From contig JAIVFJ010000288.1 of the NCBI GenBank assembly GCA_025765615.1, positions 1-64,000 on the forward strand: a DNA stretch of 64,000 nucleotides. The letters run 5' to 3'. Of the stretch, positions 20,647 through 30,105 are shown piece after piece. This DNA comes from Zopfochytrium polystomum (Eukaryota; Chytridiomycota; Chytridiomycetes; Chytridiales; Chytridiaceae). The notes below the pieces were generated by a model, which did no database searches, was not told where the DNA came from, and saw only the letters and a list, made by a program, of their open reading frames with translations. The translations under genes and the position numbers were made by a program. Numbering within the stretch: position 1 is the first letter of the stretch; each line of letters starts with the position of its first letter.

Positions 20647-20892
20647 TTAATTGACAAATGTATCAAACAGAGTAGTGTCAGGAATGGGAAGACGCTTACC
20701 CTGATATTGTTTCCTTTGTCGAAATTTATCAGGATGTCGAACAAAGTACATTAGTTTATCAACTGCAGTAGGATTAAGAGCTTTTCTCTTCTGAAATTCT
20801 TGGACAACAAAAAGATAATGTCGCAAAAAGTCTGACTTGGAAAGAGCAAGAGTTTGATCTTGAAGTGGAGATTCCATATTATCATAAATCAA
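20647..20892 (-). CDS. small conserved protein of the AT-rich element
   Basis: 81 residues starting MIYDNMES. It has no family I recognise. The core DQTLALSKSDFLRHYLFVV recurs almost unchanged in the ORF at 25806-26210. The C-terminus PIPDTTLFDTFVN shares DTFVN with the ORF at 24647-24904. It is divergent from the polymerase-helicase gene and is followed by an AT-rich hairpin at 20576-20622. Conservation across copies suggests a real product, perhaps a small regulator or replication accessory. Confidence 0.6.
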   Translation of the reverse strand: MIYDNMESPLQDQTLALSKSDFLRHYLFVVQEFQKRKALNPTAVDKLMYFVRHPDKFRQRKQYQGKRLPIPDTTLFDTFVN

Positions 20893-20901
20893 GAAGACAA
20901 A

Positions 20902-23475
20902 TGTTTAAATTAGCGCGCGTTGAAAAATTGAAAATATATTCATTAGACATTTTAAACCAAAAATAACTAATGATTGAATTAGAAGAAAAAATGAACACTA
21001 AAAGAATTGAACAAGTGTTGAAATGCAAGAACATAATTAATAAAGAGATGATATAACAAAAAGTATACATGAGAACTTGAGAAAATCCAAAGTGAAAAAA
21101 AGTAGAGTTGTAAAGGTAAAGTATTCATTTGCAAATGCTGATAAATATGGAAGGCTTTATAGACAAAGGCTATCAAGATATGGCAAAAAAAAGTAAGACA
21201 TTATCTAATGGATGGAATGTATGGAGACATTGATATAAAAAACTGTCATCCAGTTCTGTTAGATCAATTAATGGAAAAAGAAAAATTCGGCCAAAATGAA
21301 TCTTAAAGAACTATGTAACGAATAGAGAAGAAGTTTTAAAGAAGTATGGATTAGATAAAGAAAATGTAATAAAAATGTTATATGACTCTGAGTTTTACAG
21401 TTACAATGATGATATCGAAAAAATGTTGAATGTAATGTATGGAAGAAATGGTGAGAATGGATTTGTAGATAAACTGTCTTGGGTATATAGTACTATAATG
21501 TCTGATGTTTCGAAAAAAGAAAAGGAAAATGTGAAAGAAAGTTTTTTATCACTTGTCTTACAAGATATTGAAAATCAAATATTGGTGGTAATGTATAAAA
21601 AGTTCAAGGAAATGGATCTAGAAATAGGAACATTAATGTTTGATGGACTAACAATTGAGAAGAATAGTGTAAAAGATAAAAACATGGATGAATTACTCTT
21701 GGAGTAGAGAGAACAGTGAAAAAAGAAACTGGTCATGAAGTTAAATTAGTAGAAAAGCCAATGGAAGAGAAATGGAATCCTGAGAATATGGATGTTAATA
21801 AAGCAAAAGAAGAAATGAAAGTTTTCGTGGAGGAACATAATGGTGATGTTATTGAAAATATTATTGATAAAACAGATGATAAAGGGGTTATTGAGCTTAG
21901 ATCAAAGATGACTAAAGCTGCTGATATGTTCGAATTTTTCAAAAAATGCGAAGATGGTTGCGATAGGGAACATGTTATGATCAAGGATGGTTACTATTGC
22001 GAGTGCATAAAATGTAAACAACATATCCAAGAAACCAATTATGTACACAAATTCCTTCTAAATATATTACTTTGACCCAATTTTTTTGGAGTCAATGTAA
22101 CAATCAACAACTACAACTTTAATGGAAATTCATATATAGAATTAATAAAGAAAAGTGAGGGCCTCAAAAATAAACACAGATATATTTAATGACAAAACTA
22201 AAGAGAAACTATTAAAAGCGTTTATTTGTACAACAAGCCATAGGAGATTTGTTGATATCGTTAAATACTACACAGAAAATGACCCTAACTTCAGTTTTGA
22301 ATATGTTGGTAAAATAGATGGAAAACAAGTTGGTACCAATGGAGTAATGGAATATGGTGTCAAACTGAATCTCCTGAAATTGATTTTATATTTGAATCTA
22401 TAGAAGAAGATTATAAAAAAATACTGTGTCATGGAGTGTCAGAAAAAAGTAAATCGTACTCTCATTTGGAAAAAATAACAAAGACTGTGGTGACAAGTCA
22501 TTTCGAAATCAAGTCATGAACATGTGGATGAAAGTATTCAAAAATGAAACTTTTGAGCTTATTGATAGTAATCCGTACTTGGTGGGGTTCAACAATGGAC
22601 TGTATGATTTGAAGGAAATGGTTTTCAGACCAAGAAAGAAAGATGACTATATATCAATGACTGTTGGATATGACTTCAAAGAAAGTTCCAACGTGTATAG
22701 AGATGAATAATGAAATTCTTCTCTGACATAATACCAAACCCTGAAAATAGGCATTTCTTGTTGAAAACACTATCATCAACATTACTCGGGAAGAATAGAG
22801 AAGAACGCTTAGCTATCTTTACAGGTAAGACAAGAAATCGAAAAGGAGTTTTAACAGATTTGATGGCCTGTACTTTGGGTGATTATATGGCTACTCCTTC
22901 TGGCTGTTTCATACAAGAAAATAGACCTGATACAGGGTCTCCTGATCCTCATTTGTTAGACTTGAGAAAGAAAAGATTGATTCTAATGAATGAAATAACA
23001 GACAATAAACCTTTGAATAGTCCTTTTGTAAAAAACTTGGTAGGAAATGACTCTATTCGATGTAGAACATTGTATTCTTCAAGAATTATAACATTTAAAG
23101 CACAATTCAAATGATTATAAATTGCAATGAAAGACCTCCTATAGATGCAGGGAAAAATGATTTATGGTCAAAGATTTATCTGTTAATATTCCCAATAACG
23201 TTGTGGACTCAGAACGTGAAATAAAAGATCCTTCTATTGAAAAATTAAAGAATCCGACTTTAAAAGAAAAGATAACATTATGGAAGGAAGAATTTATGTG
23301 CATTCTTATTGAATATTATAAGAAGTACATAGAAGAAGGGGTTGACTATAATCCTGATATAATAAACATGATACAAAAAGAGAAACGTGAATATGATAGT
23401 ATCAAAGATTATATAGATAACTATTTAGAACGAAACGATAATGGTGTTTTTAAAAGTGAGTCTGGTTATAAATAA
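20902..23475 (+). pseudogene. TVpol-like polymerase fused to SF3 helicase, decayed
   Basis: About 860 codons long, spread over several frames. The N-terminal part reads GDIDIKNCHPVLLDQLM near 21230, TLMFDGLTIEKN near 21630, and a zinc-ribbon-like CECIKCKQH near 22010. The D-x-N-x-HP and FDG pair resembles the family A-related polymerases called TVpol. The C-terminal part matches a D5-type SF3 helicase: NGLYDLKEMVFRP, VGYDF, LILMNEITD. The P-loop region reads GKTRNRKG instead of GxxxNGKS, and further breaks occur near 21300, 21710, 22080, 22400 and 23115. The gene is therefore inactive but keeps domains that copy C has lost. Confidence 0.7.
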
Positions 23476-23482
23476 CTATTTA

Positions 23483-23804
23483 GAGGTCGTTTCAAGTGGA
23501 AAAGGCGGAAATCTTTACTGGGGAAAAAAAGATTTGATTGGCTGAAAACTTAATGGAGGAAACATTTTCCTCCATTTCCTTGCCACAGCTAATCTTGCTC
23601 TATTTCTTTAATTGAGCTAATTCAGCTAATTCACTCAGTCCGGGAGGTGGTCTGTCTCCTCGGGTGGTCCGTCTCCGCCAGCGAAAAAATCTTTTTCTAT
23701 TTTTTCACTTGCTCATGTGCCAGTCTGTGGAAACAGCACTTGGAACAACCATTTCCTTGTTTGCTCAAAAATCTTTTCCGCCTTTTCCTACTTGAAACGA
23801 CCTC
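23483..23804. mobile_element. MITE-like element, 322 bp, TTA target duplication
   Basis: Left end GAGGTCGTTTCAAGT-GGAAA and right end, inverted, GAGGTCGTTTCAAGTAGGAA form terminal inverted repeats of about 30 bp. TTA flanks both sides (23480-23482 and 23805-23807). There is no ORF. A TTA duplication with long inverted repeats suits a PIF/Harbinger-like non-autonomous transposon. It lies directly after the helicase stop codon. Confidence 0.75.
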
Positions 23805-23819
23805 TTAGCAATAAATAAA

Positions 23820-23963
23820 ATGAAGATGAAGAAAAAAACGAACCTTAGAGAAGATTTTATAAAACATTTGGGAACTCCTCAGGATCAAAATCCTGCATGG
23901 TCTTATTGGATTGGTTGGTCTTTTATTTCTAACGATATTGATCCTGTTGTTGATGATTTGTGA
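23820..23963 (+). CDS. small ORF, 47 residues
   Basis: Starts MKMKKKTNLREDF and ends NDIDPVVDDL, with a central aromatic patch NPAWSYWIGWSF. I do not recognise it. It lies just after the MITE and before an AT-rich hairpin (24010-24070), within copy B. Short length limits confidence. Confidence 0.35.
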   Translation: MKMKKKTNLREDFIKHLGTPQDQNPAWSYWIGWSFISNDIDPVVDDL

Positions 23964-24359
23964 TGATGTATAAGTTTTGTTGTAAACTGATGCTTGTCAG
24001 TATTGTAATTATTTTTTTTTTTAAAAAATCAAAAGTAAATAAAAATGATAAATTGAACTTTGATTTTTTTTCTATACATAGAGACGATGAAGTAATACAT
24101 TATAATAAATAAATAAAGAAGACCATAAATAAGGTTGTAAAAGAGTGAGATTTCTTCAACTTAGAAAGTGAGAGAAAAAAGAACTTATACAATGAGTCGA
24201 TAAGAACTTATACAAGATCTATACGATCTAATACATGGTCACAAATATATCACAAAGAAGAATTTTTTTTTGTAAACATTGATCCACAAGGCATTCAAGA
24301 ATAAATAATGAGGACTATAAAAATAACAAATTAAAATATTTTGAAATTATTTTGATATT

Positions 24360-24560
24360 TTACAGTTGAGAAGTCTGTTCAACTGTTAGAAAAATGTTAG
24401 ATTTAGATTCAGGGTTAAATTCCAAAAAGGAAATAGTCCGAAACGTCTGTTCGACGAGTTCCTTTCGAAACAATGAAATCAAATAAGGAAATATTAGAGA
24501 AAAGCTAATGAAATGGTATATTGGGAAAACCATGTGAAAGCTTGTGAAGTATGACACAAA
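24360..24560. repeat. direct repeat shared with 28.15-28.36 kb
   Basis: The run AACGTCTGTTCGACG, followed by AATAAGGAAATATTAGAGAA and AAGCTAATGAAAT, recurs at 28255-28330 in copy C. It marks homologous 3' regions of the two elements. Confidence 0.65.
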
Positions 24561-24646
24561 TTAGGATAAAAATGATTGTGTGAAATAATATATTAAAACT
24601 TTTTTGAAAATTTTTGATATATTATATGTGGTGGGTTAGGTACTCT

Positions 24647-24904
24647 TTAATTGACAAATGTATCTAACAAAGTGTGAGAAGGTGTTTCAGATGGTTTCTT
24701 AGAAGAACGAGAATTACGTTGGTAGAATTTCTTTTGAAGATCATTGAGTTTTTCCAAGTTTTTAACAGCATAAATAGTTGAATGGAGTGCACTGGAGTTA
24801 TTTTTCTTAAGATCATTCATTTTAGCTGAGACATGAAGATGGAGTCGAACGAGGTCACGTTGAGACATATTGTCAATGTGTTGAAGAAGTTCATTAGATA
24901 ACAT
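24647..24904 (-). CDS. second small conserved protein of the AT-rich element
   Basis: 85 residues: MLSNELLQHIDNMSQRDLV at the N-terminus, Lys-rich middle, and SHTLLDTFVN at the C-terminus. The DTFVN ending equals that of the ORF at 20647-20892, suggesting a family with a conserved tail. It is followed on its 3' side by an AT-rich hairpin (24578-24626). Function unknown. Confidence 0.5.
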   Translation of the reverse strand: MLSNELLQHIDNMSQRDLVRLHLHVSAKMNDLKKNNSSALHSTIYAVKNLEKLNDLQKKFYQRNSRSSKKPSETPSHTLLDTFVN

Positions 24905-25013
24905 ATTAGTTCAAAAATGACACTGAAATAAGCTTTAAATGTGTAGCGCGGAGGGATGCCAAAACAAAAGTGTTAAAATATAATATCAATGGAGAATGAA
25001 GTTTTAACAATGG

Positions 25014-25698
25014 CGTGTGTGAATTGTGGAAAGATGACAAAGAAAAAGAGAGGGAAATGGGCGGGGAGGATGTATATGGTGTGAAAAATGTGCCAAAGCG
25101 AGAGTTGAGAGTAATGAAATTATTAAAAACAGCTGGATATAATATGTACATGACAAAGTAATAAGATCAGCAGAAAAATATGCGTATGATAATGAAGGGA
25201 ATTTGACAGGAATTGTTGAAACAAAGACAATTAGAAAATACAGACCAGATTTCATATTAAAGGCCAGGTCACATTTTGTAATACTTGAGGTAGATGAGAA
25301 TCACATAGAAATTATGGTCACACACAAATATGTGAGATGATAAGAATGAACAATATAATATATGAGCTTGGTAGTCCAACAAGATTTACAAGATATAATC
25401 CAGACGCAGTAGTGGATGAAAAAGAGAAAGAAGAAGTATTATGGAAGTTATTGAAAAAGCAATGGAAGAAGAAATGCAAAGTGTGATTGAAAGAATATAT
25501 GTGTTTTATGGAGATACTTATGAATATAAAAATAGCAAAAAAGAGAGAAGAGCAGTGCAAATAGTAATAGATGGATATTCATATGAATACATTGATGGAG
25601 AACTAAGAATGTTGAGGGATGAGTGCTTGAGGACGTACGATAAATATGAAAGTCCAGAAAGAGAAGATTATAAGTTTTCCAGAGTGCATGGGAAATAA
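25014..25698 (+). pseudogene. PD-(D/E)XK-like nuclease with zinc ribbon, frame-broken
   Basis: An ATG at about 25014 begins MACVNCGKMTKKKRGKW. After a shift, CEKCAKARVESNE completes a four-cysteine zinc ribbon. A third frame gives YRPDFILKARSHFVILEVDE and then CEMIRMNNIIYELG with RFTRYNPDAV. That string resembles nuclease proteins common in giant viruses and related elements, with candidate catalytic Asp and Glu in RPDF and EVDEN. A final frame (25441-25698) supplies a charged helical tail ending DYKFSRVHGK. At least three frame breaks or stops are present. Confidence 0.55.
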
Positions 25699-25744
25699 AA
25701 TCAGAATTTTTTTGAAAATACTTTGATATAGATAATTTTGCGAT

Positions 25745-25845
25745 AATGGATTAAAAAAAAGCTTTCAGAAAGGTTCTGGTTTTGTAGTGGAGGTAAAACC
25801 GAACACTACAAAGCCGCAGAAAGCTTTTTTTTAAAAAGTGTCAAG
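25745..25845. repeat. palindromic junction of two element termini
   Basis: TTAAAAAAAAGCTTTC near 25751 mirrors GAAAGCTTTTTTTTAA near 25820, with GTAGTG/CACTAC hairpin sequence between. The right half (25776-25845) is the inverted counterpart of 28866-28938. The junction therefore looks like the right end of copy B meeting the left end of copy C. Confidence 0.7.
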
Positions 25846-25929
25846 AAAATCTCATACTTCTCAAAACATAACGAGGACAATAAAAATAACATATTAAAAA
25901 AATTTTGGAAAAAATTTGATATAATGTAT

Positions 25930-26210
25930 TTTATGAAATGCCCGCTAAAATGCATAGAGGTGTCTGGAATGGGCGGCTGACTGCTAGAATGTAAGAGTGT
26001 TATCCTAAGTTTGATATACTGCATATGATTATTTTCCTTAATTATATCAGGGTGTTGATCAGCGTATAATAGTTTATTTGTTGCAGAAGAATTAAGAGAC
26101 TTTCGCCTGTGAAATTCATGGACGACAAAAAGATAATGTCGCAAGAAGTCTGACTTGGAAAGAGCTAGTGTTTGATCTTGGAGAGGGAGATTCCATGTTA
26201 CATTATTCAA
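25930..26210 (-). CDS. small conserved protein, copy C
   Basis: Starts MNNVTWNLPLQDQTLALSKS and continues DFLRHYLFVVHEFHRRKSLN, nearly the same as the ORF at 20647-20892. The tail contains PIPDTSMHF where the copy B protein has PIPDTTLFDTFVN, so the true end may be lost to a frame change; the open frame runs on to 25806 through non-homologous sequence. It is divergent from the helicase gene with a short shared leader. Confidence 0.55.
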
Positions 26211-26221
26211 GAAGACAAATG

Positions 26222-27720
26222 TTTAAATTAGCGCGCGTTCAAAAATTGAAAATTAATTCATTAGACATTTTAAACCAAAAAACTCTAATGATTGAATTAG
26301 TACAAAAAATGAACACTAAAAGGATTGAACAAGTACTAAAATACAAAGGTCCTATAATTAATGATGAAGGATACATGATAACTTGAGAAAATGTAAAGCA
26401 AAGACAAAGGTGAAATATTCATATGGAAAAGATAAAGATTCTGAAAAATATAAAGATTATGGAAGACTTTATGCAGACAAAGGCTACCAAAACATGTCAA
26501 AAAAAGTAAGGAATTACATAATGAATGAAATGTACATAGATATTGATATAAAAAATTGCCAACCAGTGTTGTTGCATCAATTTATGATGGAACAAATAGA
26601 AAAGGAAAGTGAGTTCCAAAGGAATTATGTAGCGAATAGAGAATGTGTATTAAAAAAGTATGGATTAGATAAAGAGAGGTTATATTTTAAGAAAAATAGG
26701 AATTTTGCAAACTTATTAAATAGCAATTTACATTATGTTCCATTCACAAATGGATTGTATGATTTATCGAGTGCAACGTTCAGACAAATACAACCAGAAG
26801 ACAATATTCAAGATACTACTGGTTATGATTTTGTAAATGGGGAGACAGGATTAGAAGCAGAAGTGTGGAATGTGTTAAAACAAATACTACCAAACGAGAG
26901 TGTAAGAGACTACATGTTACAGCAAATGAGTTATGCATTAGATGGAAAGAAACCAAATACAGTATTCATGATACTAACGGGGAGTGGTTCAAATGGAAAG
27001 AGTATTTTATTAACATTGATGGAGATGACAGTAGGAATATTTGCAGATAAAGGTCAAGTTACTCTTATGACTCGAAAGAGAGGAGATCCAAACCAAGCAT
27101 CTCCTGAGCTAGTAAAATATAGAACTAAACGATTTGTATTTCTAAGTGAACCAGAAGATGGTGAGAAATTAAACATAGGACTACTGAAGGAATTGACAGG
27201 CGGCGAGTCTTTTGTTGGAAGAGAGTTATATTGTGGGTGTATAACATTTAAATTGTATGCAAAATTTTACTTGGCTTGTAACACCATGCCTCAAATTAAA
27301 GGGGAAGATGAAGCGTTATGGAGAAGAATTAGAGTTGTGAATTTTGAATCAAAATTTGTAGAAAATCCGTCAAATCCAAATGAATATAAAATAAATAAAA
27401 ACTTGGAAAATGAAATGAAAGAAGATCTTCGATGGAGGCAGACATTTATGAATATATTGATAGATTATTATAACAAAGAAGAAATACCTGAACCACCTGA
27501 AGTGTTAGGTAGAACTGATGAATATAGAATTGAGAACAGTATGATGGAAAATTGGATTAAAGCGAATATAAAAGAGTCTGAAACTGATTTTATAGACTCA
27601 AAAGAATTATGCGACTGGTACAAATTGGATAATGACCTTAAGGAATTTGGCAACCAAGATAGAGGAAAATTACGTACTGAAGTTACTAGGGTTATCAACA
27701 AAGTGTTCAAAAAAATATAA
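26222..27720 (+). CDS. SF3 (D5-type) helicase with truncated polymerase domain
   Basis: Coding starts MFKLARVQKLKIN near 26222, and the frame shifts at about 26384 to the long open frame ending 27720. The polymerase-like part keeps only YIDIDIKNCQPVLLHQF (His of NCHP is Gln), then jumps to NANLLNSN-like sequence and TNGLYDLSSATFRQ, so several hundred residues present in copy B are deleted. The helicase is complete. Counting from 26383, it has P-loop GSGSNGKS (residues 200-207), Walker B FVFLSEPED (about 251-259), sensor YLACNTMP (about 295-302), and the arginine finger region ALWRRIRVVNF. It would unwind DNA as a hexamer during replication of the element. Confidence 0.8.
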
Positions 27721-27884
27721 CATGTATTACTAAGAAAATAAATGGAAAAACAAAAAGTGTTTGGGAGGGGTTTAAAATGGATGATGGTGATGGTATTAAT
27801 AATGATATTGTCGTGGATGTGGGTATTTGAGAGGGGTTAGAACGGTTAGAAAGGGGTTAGAACGACTTTTTTTTGTAAAGTGAA

Positions 27885-28145
27885 AATATATACCATTTTC
27901 ATATCAAAATTTATAAAAGGTTAGAAGGTTAGAAGGTTAGAATGATTTGAAGGGTATTGAAACTAAAGAGGGAGATAGAATTATTTTTTCCCGCCCAAAA
28001 AAAATTGCAGATATTCTCAAGAAAAAGTGGGAAAACGTTCTAACTCTTCTGTCTTCTAACCTTTTATAAATTTTGAAATAAAAATGGTCTAAGAAATGAA
28101 AAAAGAAAAAAGTTATTCTAACCTTCATTCTAACCTTCTAACCAA
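27885..28145. repeat. inverted repeat with GGTTAGAAG units
   Basis: TTTATAAAAGGTTAGAAG with further GGTTAGAA units at 27908-27940 is mirrored by CTTCTAACCTTTTATAAA near 28053-28070. The arms could form a large stem-loop 3' of the helicase gene. Confidence 0.6.
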
Positions 28146-28865
28146 CAGTGAGTTCAATAGGTTCATATTAGGGGTAGTTTGTTCGACAGGTTCATATTAG
28201 AGTTAGCAAAATGTTAGAATCAGTCAGGGTTAATTTCCAAATAAGGGAATAGTTCGGAACGTCTGTTCGACGGGTTCGATCTGAAACAAGAATACCAAAT
28301 AAGGAAATATTAGAGAAAAGCTAATGAAATTTACCATAAATTAGGAAGAAAATATTGGGAAAAAATATATATGAAAATTTGTAGAAAAAAAAAACAACAA
28401 CAAATAATATGTTTCATGTAAGAGCTAGTGAAATGTGACACAAATTAGAATATGATATTGAGATTAGATTTTTTAGTGGCGATGTAATATACATTTCAGT
28501 TGATAAATATATATTACACATTTTATCAAATGAAATGTAACCATAAATTAGGTTAGAAATGTTAAAAAAAGACTTTAGTTGCTGATGTAATATACTTTTC
28601 AGTCGACAAATATATATTACAACATTTTATTCAAATTATACACCATATTTATGTCACATTATTAGAAAAGAAGACAAAAAATTAGGATTAGGGCTAAAAA
28701 AATGTCAAATAATTAGAAAAATTAGAAAATATAACCAGAAATATGATTAAAATACTCTAAATTCTCGTGAAACAGTCCATAAAAAACTTTAATATCAAAT
28801 TTTATTAAAAAAATCTTTATATATTATATTTTGTTCTTTTTTTGGACATTATTTCTAAAATTTTA
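28146..28865. other. AT-rich non-coding end of copy C
   Basis: No ORF is supported. It contains the direct repeat shared with 24.4 kb and two copies of a CAGTYGAYAAATATATATTAC motif near 28497 and 28600. Confidence 0.5.
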
Positions 28866-29399
28866 TTTCCTTGACACTTATTAAAAAAAAGCTTTCTGCG
28901 GCTTTGTAGTGTTCAGTTTTACCTCCACTACGAAACCGGACAAGGCAGGAGAGCCACATAATGGGATGAGCTTGGGGAGGAGAGCAACCCATGAGGTGCA
29001 GGAGGAACAGAGGAGGAAAGAGTTTCAGCAAAGGTGTTGCGAATCATGGTAATGGCATCAGCAGCTGCAGGGCATTGCCAGACATGCTCTGTGGTTCCAA
29101 AGTGTGGTGGCATCAACGACAGTGGCCGTTGTAGTAGACTGTGGGCAAAGTGTTGCTGAGGATTTGGAGTTTGGTACTTGTGACGAGTAGAGCCAGGGAG
29201 GGTGCCAAAGAGGGAAGAGGGTTTAACACCAGAGTGGAGAATGAGAAATGTGGCTTTCCAATGAAGTATGTCAGGGTTGTGGGCGATGTGGGCAAAGGCT
29301 GAGGTGGTCAGAAGAGCAAAATGATGAGAGAGACTGTGAGGAGTCGCAGTTGTCGTCGAAGTTGGTCCAAGACAAGGGTATTTGAGATGAAGGTGTTAG

Positions 29400-30105
29400 G
29401 CAGAACTGAACGGTTAGCAGCAAGAGGCACAAGACGGACCTGAACCTATTGTGACTCACAATGCCTATGGGAGAGCGAGCCACCTCCAATGCAGACCTGT
29501 CAGGAACAGGGCAGGACAGGGCAAGGCAGACAAGGAACTGAGAGGAGTGATGATTGTATTGGAAACAATAATTCACTTGAGGGATGGGACAGGTCCCCCA
29601 TCCCCCTTTTATACCTTTTGAGAGTGTTCCTTGTCAAGACTCAAAGAAAGTTCCAGAAAGAGCAATTAGTAATACAATGATACCAATGATACCAATGACA
29701 ACAAGACAAGTCAGGAAAGCAAAGAAGGTTCCAGAAGGTTCCACAAGGTTCCATGAAGGAATGTTCTAGAAGGTTCCAGAGGTTTCTAGAGGGTGATTCA
29801 TAACAAGACCTGGGCACTGGCTTGCGCTTTTGACAAATACTCCAAGTATTAAGTGGAACGGAAACCAGGTGTCAACAGTTTTCCTCCTCCTCTGCTCAAG
29901 CAGATAATATAGGAGAGGTTTTTGCTCTGTGCCAGTCACGCTTGCCTAGCAACTATTACAGCCTGTATATCATCATCATGTATCAATAATTCGTAACAGA
30001 GTCTTTTTCTCTTTCTCTCCAAGTTGGGGAGAAGGACCACCCACAAACACACATCGCCACTTCATTCACTCCTTCCACTCACTCACTCAGAGTAGACTGT
30101 TTACA
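29400..30105 (+). repeat. dispersed repeat family R2, copy 2, split by solo LTR
   Basis: 29400-29497 plus 29806-30105 together match 11325-11730, including GGTTAGCAGCAAGAGGCACA and TAAGTGGAAC. The interruption is precisely the 308-bp LTR with its target duplication. Confidence 0.7.
29498..29805 (-). mobile_element. solo LTR, Ty3/gypsy, 308 bp
   Basis: Inverted copy of 7852-8159 (TGTCAGGAACAGG ... GATTCATAACA as read on the plus strand). It is flanked by a 5-bp duplication AGACC at 29493-29497 and 29806-29810, typical of integrase-mediated insertion followed by LTR-LTR recombination. Confidence 0.92.

Larger units (their letters stand above)
20576..25790 (+). mobile_element. AT-rich virus-like element, copy B (about 5.2 kb)
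   Basis: Gene order: small minus-strand ORF (20647-20892); polymerase-SF3 helicase (20902-23475); small ORF (23820-23963); small minus-strand ORF (24647-24904); nuclease (25014-25698). The right end is a terminal repeat at 25745-25790 abutting copy C. The left terminal repeat is not found. Very AT-rich composition contrasts with the flanking host genes. A 322-bp MITE-like element sits inside. No capsid, packaging ATPase or integrase is visible, so this is a partial or reduced element of Polinton-like virus or virophage type. Confidence 0.6.
25776..28938 (+). mobile_element. AT-rich virus-like element, copy C (3.16 kb, TIR-bounded)
   Basis: Both ends carry an inverted repeat of about 68 bp (25776-25845 and 28938-28866) including GTAGTGGAGGTAAAAC, AACACTACAAAGCCGCAG and AAAGCTTTTTTTTA. 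It holds one small minus-strand ORF and an internally shortened polymerase-helicase gene. The nuclease and second small ORF of copy B are missing. No target duplication can be read because the left side abuts copy B. Confidence 0.7.

Noticed and set aside
20576..28938. Interpretation of the AT-rich block as mitochondrial DNA or a mitochondrial linear plasmid.
   Set aside because: Fungal linear plasmids carry a family B polymerase and phage-type RNA polymerase. Here an SF3 helicase and virus-type nuclease are seen, with no mitochondrial genes.
20576..28938. A complete Polinton or virophage.
   Set aside because: No capsid, packaging ATPase, maturation protease or integrase could be recognised, so only a reduced element is claimed.
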